This document shows positions 37,186-49,700 of a DNA stretch of 64,000 nucleotides, one piece after another (within the stretch, counting starts at the first letter, position 1; every line of letters begins with the position of its first letter). Below the pieces are notes generated by a model. The model searched no databases. It was given only the letters and a program-made list of their open reading frames with translations, and was not told where the DNA came from. This stretch comes from Anarhynchus alexandrinus. Its lineage: Eukaryota; Chordata; Aves; Charadriiformes; Charadriidae. The position numbers and the translations under genes were made by a program. The DNA lies in assembly GCA_008711295.1 (NCBI GenBank), contig VUYV01000069.1:1329200-1393199 (forward strand), read 5' to 3'.

Positions 37186-39539
37186 TTCCATGTATTTTGG
37201 TAAAATAAATTCTGAAATACTTCCCAAAGAATCTGAAACATCTGCAGATTGTTCCAAGTGAATATTAGGACGTATTAGGACTTTCATGAATTTTTTCTGA
37301 GTTTCATTTCTGTTAATATGTCCTCACCATTGCAAGAAGTTAGTATGAAACTTTGCATAACTCAGAGTTGCTAAAAAGTCTCTACTCTCTGCTTTCAGGT
37401 TGTCTGTTCATTACTGAGTGCCCCATTTATAATTTTATAGGATCTTCTACTGCTGAGCTTTTCAGCTGAGGAAAATTTGCTGCAGTAATGTAAAAATATA
37501 GTGTTTCTATAATTATTTTAATTCTTTTATCTTGTTTTTCCTTCTTCTTTTGTTCCCGAGTTTTTAGTATTATAGGAGATAGCATCAAATCCATAAAGAA
37601 TTTTTCTTTAATTTCCCAGTGTGTATGTGAATACCTTTTTTTCAGATATTTTATATGCAAGCTAAATTTGCGATTTACTGCTGATGCATTGCATTATTAA
37701 AACCCGGGCTAAACATTTCTTTTATGAATACTGCATTGGAAAGAGTTTTGTCGGTATTTATAGATAACTTGACACAACTTCTTAAAAAGATATTCTAAGA
37801 AATTAAATCTGGTGTCCGTGCTGTGTGCAATTGTTTATTTTTAACTTCAGAAACCTTTGTCTCTTTTTCTGTGTCTCAGCTGTTAAGCATGGTAGATAAT
37901 TTGTTAGGGAATAACTATCAAGGTAGCCCTTGATGCCTTTAGGCAAAGACCATTAGGATCAAAGGAAAACTGACTCTCTGGAACAAACATAAGTGATCTA
38001 GTCTAATGTTTGGCTAGCTTTCAAGTATAAACAAAATTATAAAGTTTTATGTTGTATTTGCCAACATAAAAAAATCCAAAAACCACAGATGCCAGAAAGA
38101 CACAGCTGTATGTTTGTCTCTGGTAATCCACCTGATTAAGATTCAATGCTAGATACTGGGAAAAATTCTACTCCCATGTTAACTAAGATATATCTGTAAA
38201 TTCAACCGAGAATAGAATTTGGCTTGATTCACTATTTCTCTTTTGATAAATTTATTCCCTAATTGTTTGCTCTTGCTTGGCAATCAAACCCCCTCAAAAC
38301 AGTCAGTTGGTTGTTGGTTCATTTTTTTCTTTAAACTTTTTTGTGAAACAAAATATTCAGCTGTAACTTTTTTTTTTCTGCAAAAAAATTATTCACTTGG
38401 TTAAGTAAATAATCTTAAAGAAAAAAGATATTTTTATTTTAATAGTGAATAATGGCAGAACTGCTGTCACACTATCAAAAAATGGGAGAATAATGAGAGT
38501 AAAAACTGAGGAGTGTAGTAGTAGTTTTCAAATTTACAGGGGTAGCCACAAAGTGGAAGATAATAAACTGTTTCGTACACTCAGTTTGGTGAAAACAAGA
38601 AATAATTGGTTTAAGTTGCAAGATTAACAGTATGAGCAAGTATTTTGAGTGCACAGAATACCAGAGAACTTTTCCTAGGAAGGTTATGGATGGCTCATCA
38701 CTGAAATATTTAAAAAAGGTAAGACAAGCATCAGTCCTGAATTATATAATTAAAGTGGTCCTGGTTTTGCTGCAGGAAGATAGACCAGATATTTTAACAT
38801 CCTGATCCAGTCTCATTTTCCATAATTCAGTGAAAAGCCAATGCTTTTCACAGGGGCAGATTCAGCTTTTAATAGTGCCACAACTTTATTGCTTTAAATG
38901 TTTTACTGGTTTACTTCATTTTATTTATGAGAATACTTCATTAGGCAGGTAATCTGTAGGAAGTTTTTTTTCAAAGGAGTGATACTGATGAAAGGAGGTA
39001 TGGATCAACATATTTTGGAAAGTCGTTGAAAACATATAGGGCAACCAAAGAACTACTTTGAGTAACAACTCACCACTGCAACCAAAGCAATATCTGTGAC
39101 ACCTAAAAGTGCACTGAACAGGATGTAATTAATAATGTTTTCCCTTAAACCCAGATGTAACAGATACTATAAAAGTGTAAACAACAACAGTATAAACATT
39201 ACTTATGATGTCATAATGAGATACAATATATAACTCTTTTACCTAAACATGTGAGCAATGTGACCACCAAAAGGGGGAACAAAACCATATGTAGTGGCAC
39301 ACAGGAAGTACCCAAGTGACCAAACTTGATGGGCAAAGACCAAGATGAGCCCAAGGGACTGCAGATCAAGAGGGACATCCTGCTCAGACTGGCAAGACAA
39401 AGAAAGGAAGATAAGCAGTATGGGGAGCACAGGAGACCCCTTTGGGGGAAGGGCACAATAGCATGAATAATAGAACATCAAGCATGAAGAATGATGAATG
39501 ATGAAGAATTTGCTTCAGTTCACACTTCATTTGATAAAA
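37186..39539. other. Unique DNA between LTRs, with an old CR1 piece
   Basis: Mostly AT-rich sequence with T-rich tracts (for example 38371-38380) and no recognisable gene. The CR1 relic at 38.65-38.83 kb is listed separately. Confidence 0.6.
38655..38830 (+). mobile_element. Ancient CR1 3'-end relic
   Basis: The forward translation still resembles the CR1 ORF end: LPRKVMDGSSLKYLKK here compares with [16 protein letters not shown] at 11.0 kb. It is followed by a decayed 3' UTR ('gtggtcctggttttgctgcagg', 'agaccagat', 'ccagtctcattttccataattc') in the expected CR1 order. The octamer end is reduced to a single degenerate copy. Divergence is much higher than in the 56.7-kb copy, so the insertion is old. 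Confidence 0.7.
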
Positions 39540-39544
39540 TACTC

Positions 39545-40123
39545 TGTCATGGTTTCAGCTGGGATGGAGTTAACTTTCTTGCTAGCAGCTGCTGTAGTGC
39601 TATGTTTTGGATTTGGGTTGAAAAAATAGTTTGATAACTCTCTGGTGTTTTTGATTGTTGCTAAGCAGTCAAGGCCTTTTCTTCTCCTTATACCACCCTG
39701 CCGGCGAGTAGACTGGGAGTGCACAAAAATTTGGAAGGATACACAGCCGGGACAGCTGACCCCAACTGTCAAAAGGAATATTTCATGTCATGTGATGTCA
39801 TGCTCAGTATATAAACCTGGGGGAAAAAGAAGGAAGAGGGATGACGTTTGGAGTTATGGTATTTGTTTTCCCAAGTAAATGTTATGCATGATGGAGCCCT
39901 GCTTTCCTGGAGGTGGCTGAGCACCTGCCTGCCCATGGGAAGCAGTGAATGAATTCCTTGTTTTGATTGTATGCGCAGATTTTGCTCTACCTATTAAACT
40001 GTCTTTATCTCAACCCATGAGTTTTCTCACTTTTACTCTTCTGATTCTCTTCCCCATCTCAACCAGGGAAAGTGAATGAGCAGCTGTGTGGTCCTAGTTG
40101 CTGGCTGGGGCTAAACAATGACA
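39545..40123 (+). mobile_element. Solo LTR, ERVL-like, plus strand
   Basis: A 579-bp LTR starts TGTCATGG and ends CAATGACA (6-bp inverted termini TGTCAT/ATGACA). Flanks are TACTC (39540-39544) and CACTC (40124-40128), a 5-bp duplication with one mismatch. Visible regulatory parts are a CRE-like 'tgatgtcatg' next to a TATATAAAC box (39808-39816) and an ATTAAA polyadenylation signal (39992-39997), followed by a GT-poor U5. It is the same family as the minus-strand LTR at 36.6 kb, 2.4 kb away in opposite orientation, and the diverged copy at 17.0 kb. No internal retroviral sequence adjoins it. Confidence 0.92.
39808..39816 (+). promoter_or_regulatory. LTR TATA box
   Basis: TATATAAAC lies about 185 bp before the ATTAAA signal and directly after a TGATGTCATG motif resembling a CREB/ATF site. 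This matches the U3 promoter position expected in an LTR. Whether it still drives transcription is unknown. Confidence 0.65.
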
Positions 40124-40261
40124 CACTCTCAAACCTGATCACTTTGATGTCCATGACTAAGACCATCAAGACCTGTACGCATCAGTGCTAAATACATTGT
40201 ATGAGCTCTGTGGTATGGTATACTCACACCTACTTTAGTTAGCAGTATTAAGAACTAGCAG

Positions 40262-40682
40262 TGTGGCGATTGAGAGACGGGACACAGCTTGATGCAAGCA
40301 GAATGTCGATTTATTATGCGCAACCATTCCTTTTTATATGTTTACATTGACTATGTGTTTTAAACAGATTGGTCCTTTTGTACATACACTGCTCATGCGG
40401 CCACATCTGATTGGTCAGCGACAGACAATGTACTGTCACCGCTAGCAAACACCTCTTATCTTGAAGACACAGTTCTTAAGGCCTCTTTTGGCAGGGGGTC
40501 TGGAGCTTGCTTATCTCAGTGTTGCAACATTTGTCAAGTTCCTGTTTTCAGGTCTTTGTTCGGTCCCTTTATGGTCATGACTGCTTTTAGTTTCCCAAGA
40601 TTTACGGCCTGCAAGTTCCAGCATGTCCCCGCTTATTAGTTGAGCAGTACTTGGGGTTCTGCTCTTCAGGCCTCGTCCCACA
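40262..40682 (-). mobile_element. Solo LTR, ERVK-like, perfect 6-bp duplication
   Basis: A 421-bp LTR on the minus strand, unrelated to its neighbours. In its own direction it starts TGTGGGACGAGG and ends CAATCGCCACA (TGTGG/CCACA inverted termini). It is flanked by identical TAGCAG at 40256-40261 and 40683-40688. Near its end it carries CCAAT within GACCAATCAG, a TATA box in ACATATAAAAAGG, and an AATAAA polyadenylation signal before a short R/U5. The compact layout and 6-bp duplication fit ERVK/alpharetrovirus-like (class II) elements. The well-kept termini and intact signals suggest a fairly young insertion. No gag, pol or env sequence is attached. A 70-codon open frame across its U3 is not a gene. 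Confidence 0.9.
40330..40342 (-). promoter_or_regulatory. LTR TATA box (minus strand)
   Basis: On the minus strand ACATATAAAAAGG precedes the AATAAA signal (complement of about 40309-40314) by about 20 bp. A CCAAT box lies about 75 bp upstream. The spacing is that of a compact class II LTR promoter. Activity is not known. Confidence 0.65.
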
Positions 40683-43600
40683 TAGCAGTTTTGTACGTGT
40701 AATGAAGATGCTTCATATTGCATAAGAACTTACCACTGTCATGATGAATGAATAAATTTGGCAAAGTACAGCTCTCAAGTTTAAAACTGGTCTGATTTAT
40801 GGGTCTTCTAAACACTCCTTTTCACAGAGAACTCTAGTTCTCCAATTAATTGGGACTCAATTGCCACACTACTTGATCTGTATATTATCCATCTCCAAGT
40901 CTCGAGCTCTCCATGCTCTAAGTTGATTTTGTGAAATTTTTGTTAAATGCCATGAGAATCCTCCAGTTGTTTTTTTTTACAGAGTTCTTAATTTTAAGTC
41001 TATTTTCAGACTAATTTAGGCTTGTATTTAGAAAAATAGAATCTGAAATTGCTCTGATAACGCTCATGTTTTCATATGCTAAGATTCTGGTCATGCAAAA
41101 TACTTGGGAAAGTTAATAATGATCATAGTCTTATAGAAGGCATAAACCTTTGATGGACCAGGTCCCTATTTGGAGAAGGTTCTGATCCTCATATTTCTTC
41201 ACAGGATTGTCGATGATATCAAGAGAAGTCTTTGTGAAGTAGAATGGCAGCAGTGGGCATTTAGCTAAAACAGCAAATTAGGAATCCTTAATTGAGATTG
41301 AGAAGCTAAGCTTAGAATTTTAAAATTTTTTTTTGCTTTTGTTTGCTAAGACTTTTTAATATGATAACTCCCTTATTTGTGTGCGTTTTTGTGATGTTAT
41401 ATATGAAATACCTATTTAATTAAAGCCCTGTGTATTGGAAAATTGCCTGCAGTTATGAAAATTGAACACCAACACTGTGATTTATAGAAATATTGGAAGG
41501 CTTAATAAATTTTGAATCTGTGGAAGAATAATTATTTGTTTGAATACATTATCACACACAGAATAAGGTAAGGTGATTAATATTTCAAAAAGAATAAAAT
41601 TAAACCAAGACAAAATCCAAGAATGTCACGCTATTCACAGGCTCCTGAATCAAATACTTTCATTTCCATTCAAAACAGCCAGAAAGATATACTTTGCTGA
41701 AAATGTAGTCCAGGATGTGTTTAATGGAAATATTTGTGATAAACAGGAGACATTAGCATGTCTTTATTTCAAAATGTGTAAAAAAATCTCTAAATTCAGT
41801 GTGGTTTTCACATTTCTCTGATAAAGGCTTGTAATCTGTCCTGAGAACTTCTAAAATCCCATCCTTCATATACTAAAAAAGAAAAGAAAAAAAAAAGAAG
41901 CTTAAAGAGCTTAAAATCCTTGATAACTGTATTAGAACAGAAATTCAGAGCATAATTGGTGCTAAATTTAATTACACGGAGTATGCAGGGTGAAGAAGAT
42001 CAGCGCGAGCAAAGAATGAGTATAGGGGGTTAAGCTAAGGTCACCAGAGAAACTGCAACTGCACAGTGAGGAAAAATGGCATGAAAATGTGTCTGCAGCT
42101 TATAAATGGTGGAATGACTGCCTTTGTCTCCACAAAAACTTCAAAGACATGAGATGTAAAATGGCAAAGGTATTTACTGAAGCTGAGATATCAATATGAT
42201 ATCGGCGTCTTATCGTTGAACTTATCAAAAGTGATGACAGGTCTGACTGATCCTGGTGGTTACAATTTCAACCAGACTCTGAAGAGAACAAACACAATTT
42301 CCTGCCAGTACAGCTGGGTGAGGTGAGGTTTAACAAATCAGGAGCCCCAAACCTAATAACCACAAGCACTTTAGGTTTCCGTTGGCAAAACAGCTAAACT
42401 GCAGAACAATCCTTAATGATCAGTTATGTTAATAAACTACAGAACAATGCTGTATTCATTTTGCAGGTCTCCCATCTAAATCATGTCACTTGGATTTCTT
42501 GGAGAACAAGAGGGTTTTACATTGGCAGTTTTCAGAAAATTGGGGAATGGAGAATATTAGATTAGATGAATATCACATAATAGACTTTTAATGGAGCACA
42601 GCAGCGGAAAACTGCAGCAAAAGAGCCTGTACTGAAGATAAATGTACTAAACTGTGAAGAAAGCTCCTTGAATATCTCGCAAGGGTTGAGACAATGCCAG
42701 ATCTGCAAAGGAAAGACAATAGCATTACAGTTAGACTTTGATTTAGGGCTCAAATAACAGCCTGAACTGATGACTCTTAATGAAGTCTATGAGGTAACGG
42801 CACGTGCTTTTAGCCATTGTAAAGAGAATAAGAACTACAGTAGTTTACATAGCTGAATGCATTTTGTTTCATTTCTGCAAAGGTCTCCATTTAAATGCAA
42901 AGACAACTGCTGCAGCCCGGCTGACACAGGGTGGAACGCTGACACAGCAATGCAGTGCATTGACTTCACCATTACAAATATGTTCTCCAGGTATTATGCT
43001 TAAAACCTTCTTAGTTCCCTTCGCAACTAATTAATGTTATTTTCTATTTCCGTATTGTTGCATATTTCTGTCCCATGTTGGGTATGTGGAACTTCAGGTA
43101 ATATTTCAGTATTGGTGCAAAAGTACCCTCAGAGTGCATAACAAGAAGTTATTGAAGGGAACCCTTTTCTGCGTTGAAAAAAAGAGTGTTTAAACAAATA
43201 CATTCTTTATAAAATGACACAATTAAATATCACCGGTAAATAGAATGGAGCAACTACTTTGAAAGCAAACGAGGTGCTGTTGGTACAAAACCAAAGCACA
43301 ACCTGTGAATTAAAGCTAGGACTGGAGGTCAGGAGGTTTCATCCCTTGTTTTTGTTATGGTGGAGTCCTACATGTGAACTTTGACAGGTGCCCTTTCTCC
43401 CACCACTTCCCATATGCAAGTCATGGACATCCTGAAAATCTGTGAGGTTAATTGCTCCACACTTTCCAATTTGCAAGGAGTTCATTAGCTAGGGTGAGCA
43501 CCATGTAGTCGTACCAAAAACATTGTCTAATATCATCTTGCTGTTTTGGAACTGAAAACAGATAGCATGAAATAATGCTGCAAAGCAAGGTTTATGGGAA

Positions 43601-43844
43601 GAACAATCATTAGAGATTTTTGGCACAGCTTGCCCGTGTAACATAGGCAAATAGTGTTTCACTGGTATCACTGAAGTGGCGCACACGTATACAAACACTA
43701 GAGTGGAGTCCAGCTTTTTATTTAAACCCATGGTTTTTCTGTGCTACTGGAAGTGCTGTAGAACAACTAAGGCTAATCATTCAGAGCAATACTAGAGGAG
43801 GTCTGGAGCACCTGAACAGCTGAAGGGAAGAAGATTAAATTTTT

Positions 43845-43886
43845 CTCTCACACACACATGCACACACACACTCTCACACACTCTCG
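43845..43886 (+). repeat. (CA)n/(CT) microsatellite
   Basis: CA repeats interrupted by TG and CTCT, about 42 bp, likely polymorphic. Confidence 0.9.
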
Positions 43887-46764
43887 TTTCATCTGTGGCG
43901 AAATTCTCTGGAGTTAGAAAATGGGTCAAGCTAGATGGTGTTAAAGCTTATCTACATAATGCTTCTGTTCTTGGGTCTCAGGTTTTCTGACAGAAATCAA
44001 AATCAGGAATATTTTTCCTGCTGCTCAGGTGGAGCCAGTGTTCAAACCGCCTGTGAGGAGCTGGTCCCTCCTGCTGACCCGTTCACTAGGTGAACAAAGG
44101 CAGCGGCTGGCTATGCTTGCTTCATTACTTAAAATTGGACAGAACGGAGTCTTGCTTTCCCTCTTAGCAACAAGTATTCTTAACAAGCTGCTTCTTTACA
44201 TCACCTCACACTATTTCCTCTGAAGCTGAGGCTTGCTATTACAATTATAAACTCCACTTTAAATTAACACACACGAGTTTTGGCATGTAGATGTTAAAAA
44301 GTATGTCAACAGTAATATGAAATTTAGGGGACGCCTTTCACCTTCCCAGTGCTCTCTGGGACAATTTTCAAGGTTTTTCTTCAAAAGTGCTTCAATGAAA
44401 ATACTGAAAATATTTTCTTAAAGATTTTTTTCTCTGCTTTTGAAAAGAGAAAGTGTGAAAGAAGCAACATGATGCCTCTTTCATTGTCACAGAGCTTGCA
44501 CACTTTGCAGGATCAATGGTTCAACGCAGCATCACAAAGCCATTAATACGTGGCTGCCAAAATGGGCTTTGAAGCACAGCCGCCAACTCAGAAAGGCAGA
44601 AAAAGCCCACATACGGTGTTATGAAAGCCACATCTGTGTAAAAATCTCTTAATGTAGGCTAACCAATTGACAGCCTCCCCAGGTCTAGAGATGTTTTCAT
44701 CTTTGTGGTCTTTTGTATCTGTATTGATGAGACAAACCTGTTTATATTGTAAACATGAACCCATGAGTGCATCTATACTTCATTTCATGCTTTCTGAGTA
44801 GACCACTCAAGTCAATAGGGGCTCATAGCATGTCAAAGTAAAGCTATTCTGTAAATCTTTGCAGTAGAGGTGCATGCACTAATCAGGCTTTGAGTTGTAA
44901 CTCTTCCTCTATTAACAACATTGATGTTGAAATACATTTTGCTGAAATCCAGCTTTATTGATTTCAGTGCATATTGGCTAGAAGAAAAGGTTCAACTCAC
45001 CTCTTAAAAAATAATAAATAAAAAGCCATCCAGACTTTGGAGAAATGAAAGGTTATCTAAACAGTATTTCTCAGGTTTCTTAATGACTGCTAATGAAACA
45101 TTGCACATTTGACACTTCTACAGCATGAACTGGGAGGATTAAAGAAAACAAAGAAATAGTTAGATCCTGCATTTTCCTTGTTTTCCCTACTACTGATTTA
45201 TGGTGTTCCATGATCATTTTAAAAGTGATCTGTGCAATCCTTATCTGTCATGGAAACAAATTCATTCACTGGGTGGCTGAACAACATGAGGTGAAATAAA
45301 TTTCTCAGAAGCCTATCCCTGGAAGGCTGCTATCCATTACTGTTACAAGTTTGCAATGGAAATGGCTTTACGGTTATGCAGAGAGTATGATAAAATTTAA
45401 AGCTCTGTGAAAGATACATTAGAACAATAAATATAATTCAAATAATATATTAGTGACAAAATATTGCTGGATGTGATGTGTTTATTTATTCTGACAATTT
45501 TTTGAGTTTATCAAAGTAAATGTAGAACTCCTTAAATCTGAAGTTAACTCAAGGAGTAATAAAAGTGAAAAATGATGTACAAATTGATGTATTCACATAG
45601 CAAGGGGATTAACACTTTCTCATGTTACCTATATATAGTACCTAGGTTTGCAGACTCTCTGGCAGATGTGATCATCATAAATCAAAAGATTCATCATAGT
45701 CAGCTACCTGATTTCATCTTAACTCTTCCAGATGTTCACTGTCTATACTTTAAAAGCACATTATGGATCATTATCTTCTTTTCAACCAGGACTATCAAAG
45801 CCTGTATATCCAGTGCAATTATAATTAAAGCCTGACCAAACAAGGCGCTGAGTAGCCTCAGCATGCAAACTTATTTACAACAAAGCACTTAATTATATGC
45901 CTAACTTTAAAGATGTGCTAAAATACTATTGCTTTAAGTGGGACTTTGGTCCAAGCTTAAATTGGAAAGCATTGCTTTTAACCTGTAATGACCTGTGGGC
46001 TGATGGCAGTCACATTGCAAGTTTGTGGTCATTGTTCTTCTCCCACATAATTCCAGCTTTATAATATTTGCCACTGACTTATTATAGTCAAACAGATTGA
46101 TTGAACACCAAATGTATAATACAATAAATGCTTCAGTGAAGCAACTTACCCTTTAAAAGTTTTGCCAAACTCTTCATATTTCAATTCATCATTGGTTTTT
46201 AATTATGAAAGGAAGGAAAGTTGTCACTTGGCTGAATAAGTAAAAATAATAATATTTCATCCATAAAAAAGCCTTTAATCTTTCCCATTTACAGCAAAAA
46301 GGAGGGGGGAAGGTACTTAGACACAGATTTAACCTAAATAATTAAAATCTCTGCAAATGAAACAGGTTCTTGCAAGGTAGTTTGTCTGGGTATCAGTCTC
46401 TGAACAACAGGCTGGGGTCCATTACACAGCCTCAGGCTCTGTGGAGTTTTGGATTTTTTTGTTCCCACTTGGCAAGGACTCTCACTGCACGATCCACCTC
46501 TCTCTTGCAAGGAAGCCAGGTATTAGATATAACACAGTCCTAACATAACAAGGTCCACACGCTCTACTTTTATGCTCTAGGGTGTGTTCCTGGGGTTCTG
46601 CCCAGCTGGTGAGTACTTTGTATATGCACACTGCCATCCAGCTGCTCTGTGTCACGAGATCAATGGCTGAAACTTCTGACTGCCACGGTCACTTCCCCAT
46701 TATGCTCCAGACAAGCCTGTCAGTTACCTGATCCAGTAGTTTAAATTCTCTAGTGACTGTGTTT

Positions 46765-46787
46765 GGGGGGGGGGGGAGGGGGAGGGA
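46765..46787 (+). repeat. G-rich tract, quadruplex-prone
   Basis: Twelve G, an A, five G, an A and three G in a row give at least four runs of three or more G with one-base spacers, the standard pattern for an intrastrand G-quadruplex. Confidence 0.85.
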
Positions 46788-49700
46788 AGTAAGGCTAGCA
46801 AAGAATTTTCTTACAACTGTCACTTTATGGTTTTAAATCCTCAGAAATTATGACTTCACAACCAAATATCAGACTTTCTGTGATGTTTTCCCTGCCCATT
46901 CTGGTCTCACCTTTGATGAGTTTGAGGACTCTCAACATGTCAGGCTGGAGAGCTCATCCTGCCCTCACGCCTCTCTCATGATACACTTATTTTGTTGCCT
47001 TCTATGCTTATTCCCACTTCTCATGTAGCAATATGCATTCAAAATTGATTCCCACCTTTTCATTCAAATCTTTTGTACAGCAAGTTTTCCCTTTTCTCTG
47101 CAAAGGTTCCTTGAACCAAAGATTCAGTGTTCCATGGAAATACACCAGTAGCTAAAAGACAAGCAGCCGATTGTCCTTGACTGTAGCATTGACAATTTCT
47201 CAACAATAGTCTTCATTGAAGTCTTAAACCCTTTTCTTGGTCAAAGTAGCTGTTCGAAGTGCAATCCAATAAGTTATCCAGTGCAAATTAGACAGGTGTT
47301 AACAAACAGTATGAAATGGAGTTCCTACTACAGATACTTCTTTTAATTCTTAAAGCGGCCAGCAGTCCTGTTTAACATTACAGGACATCAACAGCATTAA
47401 TTGTGAGGGAAAACAGTGTCCACAGACAGCTCTCATTCTTTTTTCATGCCCTCAGTAGTGAAATAGTGAAACAAGATGAGCCTGTATTTGTGTCTGATGC
47501 AAAGCCAGTGAAATACATTCTCCTTGACTTCAGCAAGTTGTGAGTGCATCATATCCTTCAGCTTAATTCTGTGTGAGCTTCAGGATAAAATATGTAGTTG
47601 TGTTAGCGTTTATAAAGATCGGATATTATTTCCTAACTGGCTTATGTTTATATGTTACTGGGAGAATGGAAGGGAATGACATGTTCAGAGGGAACTTCCT
47701 ACTGTCTGAAATAACACAACTTTTACATGGTAACTTTCTCAAAGTTAACATTCTACTCTAAGTTATGGCTACACAGGTGAGGGTTTCAGCAGAACCACAT
47801 ACTGTAGAGATAATAGGATGGAATCACAGTTCTGCTAACTCTTTGCTAAGGAATACAATTCTTTATGTTCATATTTGATTTTTCTAGCTTTGCCTGACCT
47901 CTCTTACACTTCCATTTGAGTCAATTGAATATTTTACCCTAACCGACCCTTTGGCTCCAATAAAAGAAAAATTAAACAATATTGGCATACATTGATCTTC
48001 TCTCTTTCCATAATCCCTTTGTCAATGTCAAAAGGAGTAAAAAAAGTTACGGTAGTCTTTTTGTAGGGTACCAGCATATCTCAGGTGAATGAAAGATAAA
48101 ATAACCAAAAGTTTCCATCATGAATGAAAAGCAGACAGTGAGTACTTGCTAATGATTAGTTTTTAGATATTATCTATGATCCTCCTTACAGGATTTAATT
48201 ATAAGTTTACACTTAATTAGAATGGAAAGCTACTTGTGCCATTAAACTTTGCAGAATAACACATTTCAACTGTTTTTTCCCCTTGTTTATTAGATAAAAA
48301 TGTCCAAGTTGGTGCTCATCATTAATGAGCACCATTTTTGAGCATTTGAGCATTTGAGCACCATGAGTTAATTTTGGTTTTGCAAGTGGCACTAAACCCT
48401 TCTGAGAGCTACATGAAGGAAGACTTCCTCTTTCTTCTATAATGGCTAAATATTTTTTATCAAAAGGTCTAGAAGAGTATCTAAGTCTTTTACGCAATTG
48501 CAATTTCCATAACCATGACTTAGCAAGGTGTCAGAATATCATGGTCATGTTATAATTAATGAAGACAGCTGAAGAAATACAGAATTTGAAAGTGGGTAGT
48601 GGCTGCAAAGGTTATTTGGGGATAGTACTTACAATTGAATGTAAAAGCGGCTCAATAATATTTGCTGGATACCTTTTCATGAAGATTTTGCAATGCAGTT
48701 TGAAAATAGCAATAAGGGAGTGATGTTTGTATAGAATTTTCCTCCCAGTAGGATACAAAAATATCTAATGTATGAGCAAGGCCATATGATATAGTAACCT
48801 GCATGCTTTAAAGCACTGCTTTAAGATGTTCTGTCTTGTCAGATATTGGTATCTAAATACCTCTGGGAATATGGACCCAAAATTATTTTTCTTTGACTGG
48901 TTGGGTAAATTCATTTCACTTTCACTTAAATCCTTTCATGCTAATGTATAAATGAGTCTTAGTATAAATGAGTGCAAAGTGTCATGCTTTTTTTTTTTTT
49001 TTCTTATTTCTTTCATAAGATAAACTGTCTTGCAGGATACTTAGCTTGATGCTACAGTTGAAAATGGTGTTCTGGATGAGTCCCTTAGGCAGCTTAGGCA
49101 CAGTCAGCTGGAGGATCAGTATCTCATGCTGCACTCATGGGTTCTTGTGTTTTGTGTAAACAAGGAATAAAGCATAATTGACAATGAGAGGCTGCATAAA
49201 CCTGTTTCATTACAGTATCATACAAGGATAGTATGGTGATTGCAAAGCTTATTACCTGTGTCTAAAATAATGTCTCTTGTGAAATACTGCACGTAGGAAA
49301 TAGAGAAAGTGTTCTAAAAATCACTGAGAAACTGATGTCAAAATTAAGTCTAACAAATACTGCAGAATTACATTGATGCTACCAAGATAGACTTCTGATA
49401 TTAAAAATATGTAGAAACCCCCTCCAGCGTAAATGCTATGCCCATTTTCCATTATAACGTGTTATTACTCCCTCAATAATTTTTATTCAGAACTCTGAGC
49501 TATAAACTCTGACACAATTTGTCAGGCATCTATAAAAAATGAGAAAGTAAAATCTTTAATGGATTCTAGATCAGAAGAAAACAAAGACTGCTTTAAAAAA
49601 ACTGTTGTCATCTTTGTCTTCTTTCATCTCAGTAACAACTTATCTGTAGAACAAGTACTTCTTACTTTCATATATCCATGAGAAACGTGTCAACAATGTG

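Noticed and set aside
36584..40128. A single provirus with LTRs at 36.6 and 39.5 kb
   Set aside because: The LTRs are in opposite orientation, have different target-site duplications, and enclose no retroviral coding sequence.
43112..43125. TTGGTGCAAAAGTA, resembling a mariner-type terminal repeat
   Set aside because: No second inverted terminal copy or TA duplication was found nearby. A single 14-bp match is not enough to call a transposon.
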